The notes under the pieces: generated by a model
Told to the model about the DNA's origin: nothing
The model's input: the letters and a program-made list of their open reading frames with translations, nothing else
The model's database searches: none
Part shown: positions 34,837 through 44,286 of the stretch, piece by piece
Numbering within the stretch: the first letter of the stretch is position 1
Layout: every line of letters starts with the position of its first letter
NCBI GenBank assembly: GCA_003008705.1
Contig: PDUO01000009.1
Location: forward strand, 496,001-560,000
From: Pezicula radicicola
Lineage: Eukaryota > Ascomycota > Leotiomycetes > Helotiales > Dermateaceae
DNA: 64,000 nt
Direction of reading: 5' to 3'
Made by a program: the position numbers and the translations under genes

Positions 34837-36855
34837 TCACTCACCAGCAGCATAAGGACTCCTAGCTCTCAACCAAGCACCATACCTCCAAAGCAACAGC
34901 GGTGTCGGAACCCCAATAAATATAGCTATAAAAGCAAGAAGTGAGTTTCCCCATCCATATCCAAGATTCTTATACCTAGCATATAAATCAGTACCCATAA
35001 CTAATCATCATTTTCTTTGATGGAGGAACTTGAGGTGATGTGATTTTTCTTCTTCTTCTTCTTCGAAATACTTACATATCTGGAGCAAAAAGAGGAAATG
35101 CAAAACCTGCAAGTGATCGCAGGAAGGAGGTGGCTGCTAGTGCGCTAGCTGCATAACGTGAATATATATCGACCGTGTAGGATTGAACACTGATATAGCA
35201 GTAGAGCATTCCGCAGCTTAAGATGGTGACACCTAGATCTGGGACAATCCACTAGAGGAATTTATTTATTAGTTTTTTTTTTGTATGGAGAGGATGCGCG
35301 GGATTTAAACGACCTCCAACTCATATAACCAGGAATTGGATATGAAGATTATTCTAGCATTCTCTTGACATTTGGGTTTCTAGTTGGGATAGATAGAAAT
35401 GGTTGAGTGAAAAACATACTTGGACGTGTTTCTCAGTAGACCATCCATACCAAAATAAGCCGGTGGGAACAAGAATAGCTCCGATTGCCATCAGAGGCAT
35501 ACGATATTCGGGAATACCAACGCCATTGTTGCGTTTTGAGAGGCGTGCATAGATTCGATCAAGGAAAATAGCACCACTTTGTGCACCCATAAAAGTACCA
35601 CAAGCTATAGCAATATAGTTCAAGCCAGAATGAGCTGTCGATTCATGGTACTCCTCGGTCCAAACAGCCGAGAATGTCGAAAGGACGAGTATGACAATCC
35701 CGTACATAAATGCGGTGTAAAAAGCTAGTACTTGCATCATAGGTTGTGTAAATAATAGCCTGAATGGTCTAACACAGTTGACTTTCAGCTTCTTCCAAAA
35801 TGAGGTTTGACTCGGGTCGTCGAATTGTGTGTATAGGTGTTGATTACCAGTTTCTTTGATGCGTTGAGTTTTTAGACGTCGGAGTAGTACTGGAGCGAAT
35901 GTTTCTTGGAGGAAGAAGAGCCCTAAAATCTGGACGATACCATCTGCGATGGAGGTTGTGTAGAATACCCAATGCCAACCGATGTCTTGAGTGACAAAGC
36001 CGCCCATGATGGGCCCGATAGCTGGACCTAGAAGAGGTGCAAGACTGTATATGGCAATTGCTTTGCCGCGTTCTTTCTTTCCAAAGAGATCGGAAATAAG
36101 GCCGCCGGAGATCTGAGTCCTGTTAGTCGGAATGATACTAAGACAAATAGATATTTTCTAAGCAACTTACGGAAAGCGACGCACATCCTCCAAATCCGGA
36201 CAAGAATCGAAATATGATTAATTCCGTTTTGTTCGTCGCAAAACCACATGCAGTATTAAAGGCAAGATAGATTAGGTTAGCCAGCTGCAGGACTCTCACT
36301 CTTCCATATACTTCTGATAACGGCCCAAGCAGTAGAGGACCAATGGCATAAGCGAGGAGAAAAATCGTCATGAACAGTTGCATTTCCACATTACTTGTTA
36401 CATGTAGTTCAACTAACATTATGGGTAGTGCGGGAGCGACCATTGACGAGGAAATTGGCGAGATGAGAGAGTATGTCGAAACGATGAGGAGAGCTGCCCA
36501 CTTGCGTCTGAATGACCAGTTCTTGGGGTTCTTGGGATCAGCGGGTCCATCCCAAGTAACCTAAGGAAGAAAGTCAGCTCTATTTGGAGAGTTTTAGCAT
36601 GGGTTGTACTGGCAAGATTCGGATCTTGAGCGACGGCTTCCTCTGTTGTCTTCTCGATGGTTGGTCCTGCTTCTAGGTCACCAGGGTTTAACTTGGAGAG
36701 AACTTATGTCAATGAAATTGAACGATGACGCCACGATTTGATTCAAATGGGGGACTTACTTGGTCAAGGATTTCAGCGCCATTGTTAGTCGATGCTGCTG
36801 CTCTTGGCAGATTGGAGACGTCCTCCGAACCCGTAGATTGGTCTTGGCTTGTCAT
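34837..36855 (-). CDS. MFS drug:H+ antiporter (DHA1 type)
   Basis: Six minus-strand exons, 36760-36855, 36614-36691, 36171-36560, 35420-36112, 35076-35251 and 34837-34975, code for 523 residues. The N-terminal tail ends in VTWDGPADPKNPKNWSFRRKW, the hallmark lead-in of fungal 12-helix DHA1 transporters. Motif A reads GPLSEVYGRVRV, and motif C-like LLGPAIGPIMGGFV follows in helix 5. The second half has HSGLNYIAIACGTFMGAQ, RYAASALAATSFLRSLAGFA and the closing FAPDMYKNLGYGWGNSLLAF, regenerated by the last splice. Such proteins export drugs, toxins or secondary metabolites with protons. Intron 2 fits only with a GC donor (GCCAGT). Intron 4 contains a CTT/GAA microsatellite. The promoter is divergent from the PEBP gene. 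Confidence 0.9.
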
Positions 36856-37974
36856 TGAATACAAGAAGATTGAAGCTTAAAAGCTGCAATGCTCGAAAAT
36901 GGGTGGATCTCAGAATTTCATCTATTCTCACGAGCCAATTCAAAACGGTCGAGAGGGCTGTGTAGTGTATGGCAATAGGCGAAGCACAACTAAGTGGTAC
37001 AGTACAGTTCATCGACACATTCTATAAGATATCGCAGGTACGAAATGGAAGCAAATGAAAGAACGAAGCAATACAGACGAAAATGTCATTGGGACGAAAC
37101 ATCTTGGCCATAACATCGGCCATCAAAAATGCTCGGAAATGCCTATTACCTTGTCCGTACCATACTTATTACTTAGCATATGCATACTGAAAAGAAGCGA
37201 CTTGAAAATTTGGAAATAAACGACACAACGATCGCCTACTCTTCAACAGCCAATCAGTCGCCAAGAATGTGTCGGAATTGTTCTTTATTCCGACCGTTCG
37301 TTGTACGCGCAACGGATCGGACGAAATTTAACTCCCGCTGGATCTGGCGCCATGTGATTGATGTAACACAGAAACAGAATACCTCCGCAACTTGTCCTTC
37401 AACTCGTGTTATATCCTCATTGCTATCGCCTTTGCTCAGTCTGACAGACCTGAAGCGAAGCATCGTAATACTATACAGAGAGGTTTCAGAAGGTGGATAT
37501 GGTAAGAGCTGTATCGGGTAGGATGGTGAATGAATGCCACACAAGATTGCGACCTTACGCTGATAGAACGCTAGACCGGATTGATCAATCCAACCAAGCT
37601 AGTACCTATTAGTAAACTATCAAATTCTCAAGTCGGAATTCGACTGATATCTCAAGCACTTCGCAGAAACAAGCCCTGCACAAGCTCCAAAAGCCGTCTT
37701 TGCTACGGCCATATCACCTTGTACCAAACACAATTGTCACTCCCTGTGACGCAATAGCTTCGGCTTCACTCCTCGCATAATACAAACTCAAAATCTGCGG
37801 TGAAGTCTAGAAAGAATCGTAAGTATGATTTTGCGAATTGCCTTGTTGATTCTTCCACCAGCAAGGAAAGAAGAAGTCTTTCATTATCATTCCTTGAACA
37901 CAACCAAGTACTGAACATCCGTCCTTTTTCAAATACATATCTCAACTTATCCAGACTAACTCCGTAATTTAGAA
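36856..37974. other. Divergent intergenic region, MFS / PEBP
   Basis: The 1.1-kb interval separates two divergent starts and should hold both promoters. The frames of about 100 codons at 37180 and 37254 (opposite strands) are overlapping, have no motif and are not supported. Confidence 0.4.
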
Positions 37975-38761
37975 ATGGCGCTCCTGGGCTACGTCGAGCG
38001 CTCCCTTTCTTGGGTATTTATGAATAACAAAGGCTATGACGAATACCTCTTCACAAATAGTCCAGCTTTCAAATCGTTTCCCGAGCCAAACATTGAAGTG
38101 TCCTCACACCCCGCCACATTGACGGTTGAATAACCCAATTGCACTCTGAACCAGCGAAAATTCCAGAGTTGAGCTGGCGTTGGGCTGGCCCAGGAGAAGT
38201 CAAGCAGTAGGTTTCCCCGTACTAGATAGTCTCGTGAATCCTCAAGTGTGGCTTGATACTTGTTTCGTCGCTTTGGCTGACAACTCGCTAAAGGTACATT
38301 CTCGTCGTCGAAGATCCAGATTCACCGTCGCTATCCAAGGTCAAGGTTTGTATTCACGGCTTTAATCACCCATAAGATTCAATTACAGGAGCTGTAGATG
38401 CTAAGTCCATTTCTTACAGGAACCAAGTCTACATGGTCTTTACTACAGCATCCCAGGAGAGAAGACCGAGCTTAAGGCTAGTGATTTCGAGTTATTGGAT
38501 GATGGAAGTGAAGGCGGGAGCAAGAAGCTAAAGGGCGGTTTCAGGCTTGGGAAGAATCGTCGTGGTACGGTTTATACGGCTCCGAGACCGCTCCTTGGTC
38601 ATGGACCGCATCGGTATATGTTTGAATTGATTGCTTTGAAGGAGGAGTTGGATGAGTCTAAATTAAGTCCTGTTGCAACAAAGGAGGAATTGGTTATGGA
38701 GATCGAAGGTAAAGTTGTTGGCTGGGGATGTTGGGTTGGTTCTTATGAACATAAAGGTTGA
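37975..38761 (+). pseudogene. PEBP-family (YbhB/TFS1-like) gene, frameshifted
   Basis: Exons 37975-38206, 38294-about 38361 and 38420-38761 correspond to a phosphatidylethanolamine-binding protein. Exon 1 begins MALLGYVERSLSWVFMNNKG, then SPAFKSFPEPNIEVSS and ATLTVE; the frame then hits TAA at 38131. Reading resumes in the next frame with TQLHSEPAKIPELSWRWAGP, exactly where the family has EYTQ, so one base of a Tyr codon is missing at about 38131-38132. Later segments are intact: QYILVVEDPDSP, HGLYYSIPGEKTE, GKNRRGTVYTAPRPLLGHGPHRY and EIEGKVVGWGCWVGSYE. PEBP proteins bind anionic ligands or inhibit proteases or kinases. The second donor may be GTCAAG or GTTTGT, both in phase. Only this one lesion is seen, so it is a recent pseudogene or a sequence error. 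Confidence 0.8.
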
Positions 38762-39891
38762 GTTGTTATGTGGACTTATGATTCTTATTTCACGCCTGCC
38801 GGGATGATTGGTCTGGTGTTCATCATCATAATCACCATGGTACTAATCTAAGCTACAGTGTCTTATACAATAGGAAATAATGAAGTCTAGTCTTTTTGAC
38901 TTCAAATCTGCTTTCGTTCGCAAGTACGTGGAGATAATTCTGATGTGGAGAGAACACTTCAAGCTATCCCTTTGTCCATCTGCTGCCACTTTGCTCAGGG
39001 ATTCGGCACCCCCTTAATTAAGCGAGAGGGTGATCTTTGAGTTCGAATTAGTAGAGCCGCTTTATGTGTAAATGCGAGGCAATTCTATATTGTAACTGTA
39101 AGAGCCCACCATACCTTACTAAACAGAGTTATAAGGTTTTGGCAGCAGAGAGGCGAGCTTCGCTTAGTGTATATCCTATTAGCCTAAGCTTGTAGCAGTA
39201 GACAACAGGATATCCTGTATTAACCCTTGAGCACAAACAAGTAGAAAGTGGTGAAATATAGGAATATAGGTAATTGAGTTGAAATCTTATATTATCCTAC
39301 CCCTTATTCAGAGGTATTTTCTACACTATATATACAAGAAGCAAGCATCGCAAAGGCCTCGTTTCACATACAAATTGAGCTGTTTTTGATATCAAATAAT
39401 CAAGCCACCAGTGCTCCGATCCTCCACAAAATTAGAGGCCATGGCGGGTAGTGGAAATGAGGTTTTACTAGTTGTAACACCTGTAAGTATTTATATTAAA
39501 TTAACTTGGGTCTGTATTTTATATAAGTAGCTGATATAATAAGATCTATTTAATATATAATAATCCACCCCAAAAATACATCGTCTGAGCTATACATATA
39601 TCTCCACCCCACCTCCTTTTTCTATCCTAATACGATAATGTACATTCTTATCGCCTCTACTCGCTTTTTTCTATTCATACAATACTTTCTAATCTTAAAA
39701 ACCATATAGCATACCCCTTACAATGCCTTCCTATCTTCCCAACATTCACTTAAAAAACCCTCTACTCATCTCATCACCCCCTCCAATGAAGTAAACCCAC
39801 AACGTTCCTGCCCTTCAAATACCCTTTGAACGGCCTAAAAACTTCCTCCTCTACCCCCTTATCCCCATACCTGAATAACTCCTACATCCAA
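38762..39891. other. AT-rich intergenic with MITE copy B
   Basis: After the PEBP 3' end the DNA turns AT-rich and holds the second copy of the inverted-repeat element. At 39441 a short frame MAGSGNEVLLVVTP ends at a GTAAGT donor-like site, but no continuation is found. From 39480 to 39780 the sequence is AT-rich. Confidence 0.45.
38965..39212. mobile_element. MITE-like element, copy B (inverted to copy A)
   Basis: The 248-bp copy starts TATCCCTTTGTCCATCTGCTGCC and, read in reverse complement, follows copy A (10995-11202) through CTAATAGGATATACACTAAG, GTGGCAG and the closing AAGGGATA. It carries about 40 extra bases in the middle, and its right terminal repeat is degraded. Most aligned differences are C/T or G/A transitions, as expected from RIP. 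TA flanks both ends. Confidence 0.75.
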
Positions 39892-40544
39892 TCAATAAAT
39901 TGAAGTGTTAGTCTTCGTTATAGAGCTCTTAGATCCCCCAACATTAGAATCAACAGGAACCATCGGTATTCTTCTCGCTTGACTTTCCATCCCCAACCAC
40001 TCCCGACTTCTCCTCTTATGTACCATTGTCTTAAGATGATTCTCTAGCGTCTGTACCGCTTCATGAATATCACTGAGCCCTGATACTAGATTCTTAAACC
40101 TGCAAGCTCGACAATAGAGGATGGCACTCCCGTCTTGCATTGCTGCACCGATACTGTCATCTGGGAATTTGCGTCTGAGTTCTGAGATTGGATTTGGAGT
40201 GGTGGACATTGAAGGATAAGTTTTGGAGATGGTGTTGTTGGTAATGGTTTATTCGGCTTTTCTCCTTGCAGTCTTGGTCGTTTGTGAGTCTGTCCATTTC
40301 CTTCATGCTCAGTCTTTCTCTTTCCCGGAATTTCGTGATTTGATGTTTCGTCTTTCACTAGGGCTTCTTTTTCCGCACACTCTGCCTTGTAATATTTTTC
40401 AATCCTTTCTAGATCTTTGGTAGAAATTTGAAGTCGTAGTTTCTCTAAATTATTCATGATACCGAGAAAACCTCTGGACCTAGCATTTATATGGCTGTCG
40501 CTCTTGAAATGTTCTTCTAGACGTCGCTTGAAAGCAATTAGCTG
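39892..40544 (-). pseudogene. Disrupted 3' continuation of the CxxC...Hx5H-module gene
   Basis: Directly after the TAA at 40545-40547 the same frame continues QLIAFKRRLEEHFKSDSHIN, which completes the CxxC-started module of the upstream gene with its H-x5-H half. It then runs into a Lys-rich linker (GKRKTEHEGNGQTHKRPRLQ) until a stop near 40086. A different frame, open down to 39892, encodes one more module: SELRRKFPDDSIG, LYCRACRF and LENHLKTMVHKRRSREW. So the tail has an in-frame stop and a frame change relative to an ancestral longer protein. A separate short gene starting at 40455 or 40207 cannot be excluded. Confidence 0.5.
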
Positions 40545-43500
40545 TTAAGGGACACTCGAAACTTCAATCTCATAGCCTGGACAATGATGACAAAGGACTC
40601 TGCTGAGACCTATGCGGTTTGTAGCGAGTCCAAATGATTGTATGGGTTGTGAGTTTTTCCTGCGTACTGCACCTAGAAATGCTTCGATTATTGATGAGTC
40701 GGATCGTGGTGGTAAATCTTTTTCTACTTTGGCTTGATCGGGTTTCTGGATTTTGTCTGGCTGTTTCCTGGGTACTATGTCTGAAACGGCTTTCTGTTTA
40801 GTAAGGGCATTGCTGGCCTGTTGTGAAGAATCACTAGTCTTCGGATGGTCGTTTCGTGATCGTGCTGAGGCGGGTGGAGGAGAGCTGTAGTCGGTAGTGG
40901 GTGAGGAGGTCCTTTGGTTGACCGGCGAATATCTAGCTGGTGACGAGGAAGATTGAGGAGGTTCGGATGTTACTGTAGTCTTGCCCAATCTTTCTGCTGC
41001 CTTCTTTTCTGCCGCCGCTTTCACCACTGCCGCCATATGCGCTGCAGCCATTGCGCTCCGTTTTTCAATAACTTCTCGTGCCCGCACTTTCCTTGTATGT
41101 TCATCTGATAGGAGATAATCTCTTAGTATTCGCACTTCTATTTCATACTTTGGCGAATCCCGATCCACACAGAAGCCTCGATCCTTACAGTCGGAGCAAA
41201 ATACTCTGGGACACCCAGCTTCGTAATGCCAGTCAAACCGCGCCGTGGGAAATTGTGTTTGCATTTTTGAGAGAGCCTCCTGTACGAGCTTTTCGTCGTT
41301 AATTCTCTGTCTTTCGGCTTCTCTTGCCATCCTTGCTTGAAGCCTAGCCTCGTGGTCAAAAGATTTCATATGATCCTTGAATGCTTTTCGATCACTTTCA
41401 AACTGCAGACTATCTGCTTCCGTGGAATTATGTCGTAATACCAGACAAAAGATTTTCCCAGGACAGTCCCGGCATGCAAAAGCTGCGGTTCTCTCTCTCA
41501 ATTTCGATTTGAATGCTGCCAGTGGGTAGGTTGTTTGTAATGTCTTCATCCTCTTTTCCACTTTCGCTTCATCTTGTTGTTGCCTCCTTATAGCTAGCTC
41601 CTCTTCTGCTCGCTGTTCGTCGACCAGTCTCTGTGCTTCTATCCTCTCAGCTTCTTGTCGTTCTTCAGCCAGTCTCTCTTCCTCTCTTCTTTGGGCCTCT
41701 GCTATCTCAGCCTCCCGTCGCTCCTTAGCCAACTTCTTTTCTGCTCGTGCTGCTTTCTTGATTTTCGCTTCCTCCATCTTCTGAATTTTTATCGCTAGAT
41801 TCTCTTCCATGACCCTTTTTTGTTCAGCAAGCTCTTCTTGTTCCTCTCTTTCCCTCTCCTTTTGTCTTCGTAATTCTTCCGCTTTACGTTGTTGATCGGC
41901 AATTCGTTCTTGTTCTTCTCGACGACGCTGTTGTTCTATTTTCCATTCCTTGGCTAACCGCCTTCCTTCAATTGCCATCTGCTCTATTTGAGTCCATCTC
42001 GTTTCGAGTCTTGCTTTATGACCCGCATCTTTTAAGTGAGTGCCCAAGACTCGTATTGTTGTATGCACTGGCGATTTGAGTACTTCGATTCTAAACTCCG
42101 GGCAATCGAGACAAGTGATATGGCAATTTTGGATTGCATCCAGATTCCCAAATTCAGCACGAGGATGCACAGATCGGAGTTTATTTAGCATGTTATCGAG
42201 TAACTGGAAATTTGGCGTAGGTATTGTTGACTGTTATCAGAGTAGCGATTAGATCCAATCAGCTACGGCCTTTGTCAGAAGACTTACATCTATTACTTTC
42301 TCAGAATTATTTGGGTATGGACTTTGGTATGGGACTAGCGGAATTCCTTGAAATGTATTCGATTGTTCAGAGGTTTCAGCCTTGACAATCACTTCTCTTG
42401 CCTCGGATTTCACACTATTCCCTTTCTCTTTAGTACCCTGTAACTTACGGGCATTTGAGCGATGTTCATCGGAGTTCAGGGGTCCGATGAAGATATCCAT
42501 TATTACATCTGATGGTAAATCTTGCGTACTTGCTGTCTTGAATCCCGGACAGTGCTCACAGAGCATACGTGTCGCACCTCCCAGATGTATTTGCTCGTAG
42601 TAGCGACGTTTTGCTAAGTCTTTCATAGCATGCGTAACCTGTTGCTTTGAGTTATTGATCGAGAGCGACCCCTAGAGAGGAGTATCTAACCTCGTTATTT
42701 TCAATCTTCCTCCTCGTACACTGCGAGGGCTGAAATCCGAGGGGACGCGCTACAGATTTTCTGGGCACATCTGAATCCTATTCCGTCGAGTCAATAATCA
42801 AACCCAACCTTTAGATAGTAGCAACAAACCTCATTGCTTTCAATTTTTCTCCCCTTGTGTTGAAATCCAAAGCTCGGCTTTTCTGACCTTCGGGACGCAT
42901 CCAAGACCTATTGCACAGAGTTAACAATAAAACCCAATCCGCAGACAAAAAAAAAAAAACTAACCTCACTACTTCCACCCCTCAAAGCATCAGCTACAAC
43001 AACAGTCCAAAACGCCACAACATCACAACCATCCCTCCGTTCCAACCACCCAACACAAACATCATCCCCAACCTTCCTCTCACTATGAACAAACCGAACC
43101 CGTTGTCTCGTCCCCGTAATCCAACAATAAGCACGTCTAATCCTCTCAATAGAATGATACTATTCAAAAAAAAACAAAAAAGATCAGCGTCATACCTAAC
43201 CCAATAACAACAACAAAAAAAAAAAAAAAAAATCTTTTGAAGATAAAAAGAGGGAAAGATATGCCCCCTTAACCCTAAAACAAACAAGTCCCTCCGAAAA
43301 ACAACTCAAGATACTTTCATCCGGTGGTAATATAGCAACATATAAATCATCATCACCATCACCGGATCTCCGTAGTCGTGGTACATCACGAAATCTCGTG
43401 ATAGCTTTTTCTAACAGCGAATTTTCTCTATATGATAGAGTTTGGTATCCCATTGGTTTAGGTACCTGTTCCATTGCGATTTTCGCTATTGAATCTAGAT

Positions 43501-43676
43501 CCTGATTCAGATGGGGGGTATTCTGATCCTGGATACCCATTTTTGAATGAATGCGCGTTGATGTGGGGTTGGTTGCTATGTATTGGTGGAGTTTCCTGTA
43601 CAATTAAAGTGAATATTTGGTCCTTTTCTTTTTTTGGAAGTTGGGTCTGCTGTAGTCTGGTACGGAGTAGTTGCAT
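40545..43676 (-). CDS. Large modular CxxC...Hx5H coiled-coil protein, unknown family
   Basis: Seven phase-0 exons fit on the minus strand: 43602-43676, 43286-43528, 42965-43159, 42830-42907, 42691-42777, 42288-42638 and 40545-42230, about 904 residues. Five Cys/His units recur in the last two exons: CEHC...LNSDEH (near residue 253), CLDC...HLKDAGH (383), CRDC...HMKSFDH (about 600), CSDC...LLSDEH (about 690) and CHHC, which is cut by the stop. The full form is C-x2-C, 25-40 residues, H-[LMF]-K-x3-H, usually preceded by (F/Y)P.A.F, and looks like an enlarged C2H2-type zinc-binding unit. Between units 2 and 3 lies about 150 residues of Glu/Arg/Lys coiled coil; a Ser/Pro-rich linker follows unit 4. 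Exons 4 and 5 are tandem duplicates. I know no named family; DNA, RNA or protein binding is a guess. The upstream exons are less certain than the last two. Confidence 0.6.
42691..42949 (-). repeat. Tandemly duplicated exon-intron units
   Basis: Exon 42830-42907 (26 codons) and exon 42691-42777 (29 codons) align: D-x2-x-R-x-S, then GFQ, then RKIE-x-NE at the end. The downstream introns align too, around (GGTTGGG)TTT...ATT...ACTC and the AATAG/ACAG acceptor; a third, weaker intron copy precedes the exon at 42288-42638. Each unit is about 130-140 bp and phase 0, so copies add in frame. Confidence 0.7.
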
Positions 43677-44286
43677 TGCAGATGGAACGAGTTCCACTTG
43701 AGCGCGTTCGTTGGGGTTGGGAGACGCGACTTTTTCGTTAGCGCGTTTTTTTTATATTTTTGTATTGATCGTTTATCATCTAGATTCCCATGCCTTGAGG
43801 ATCGTCACTCTATACGAAATGTAATGAAACTTGGGAGAGTACTTCCTTTGTATGATTTTGAATTATTTCGAGCTATGATACGTTTATTGATGGGAATGAG
43901 TGTTCTTTAGTATTTGGTCATGTTAAAATGCGGTGGAAAGGTCGGAAATGAATTTAATATAGAATTTCAGCAATAATGTCCAAACTTTCCCTCAAACGAA
44001 TCATTAAATTATGCCTGGTAACTCTTGTGTATACAACCTACAAAAGCACATAAGAAAGTCCCGGTGAGTTGGTAAAGAAGTAAATAAATTCCATGAGACT
44101 TTAATATATGTATATATAGGGTGCTCTCCGACCATATTAAACTCCAAAAAAATGCACAAAGTAGTTGTACACAAAATAAATATAAGAACATTTTTTACTC
44201 CATTTTCCATGCTTAACCGCAGATTCAAATCGCAACAATTTAACTTTCTAACACACGATCCCAAAAAAACAAACTCAGTCGATCCA
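43677..44286. other. Intergenic upstream of modular gene
   Basis: The 610 bp hold the promoter of the modular gene and the 3' side of the bestrophin gene. Frames of 60-110 codons on both strands overlap each other, have no motifs and are not supported. Confidence 0.4.

Noticed and set aside
43196..43287. Poly-Phe/Leu C-terminal extension of the minus-strand frame at 43.2 kb
   Set aside because: It comes from reading through a poly-A/T tract in an intron; splicing at GTTTGT (43285) to TATCAT (43159) gives normal coding sequence.
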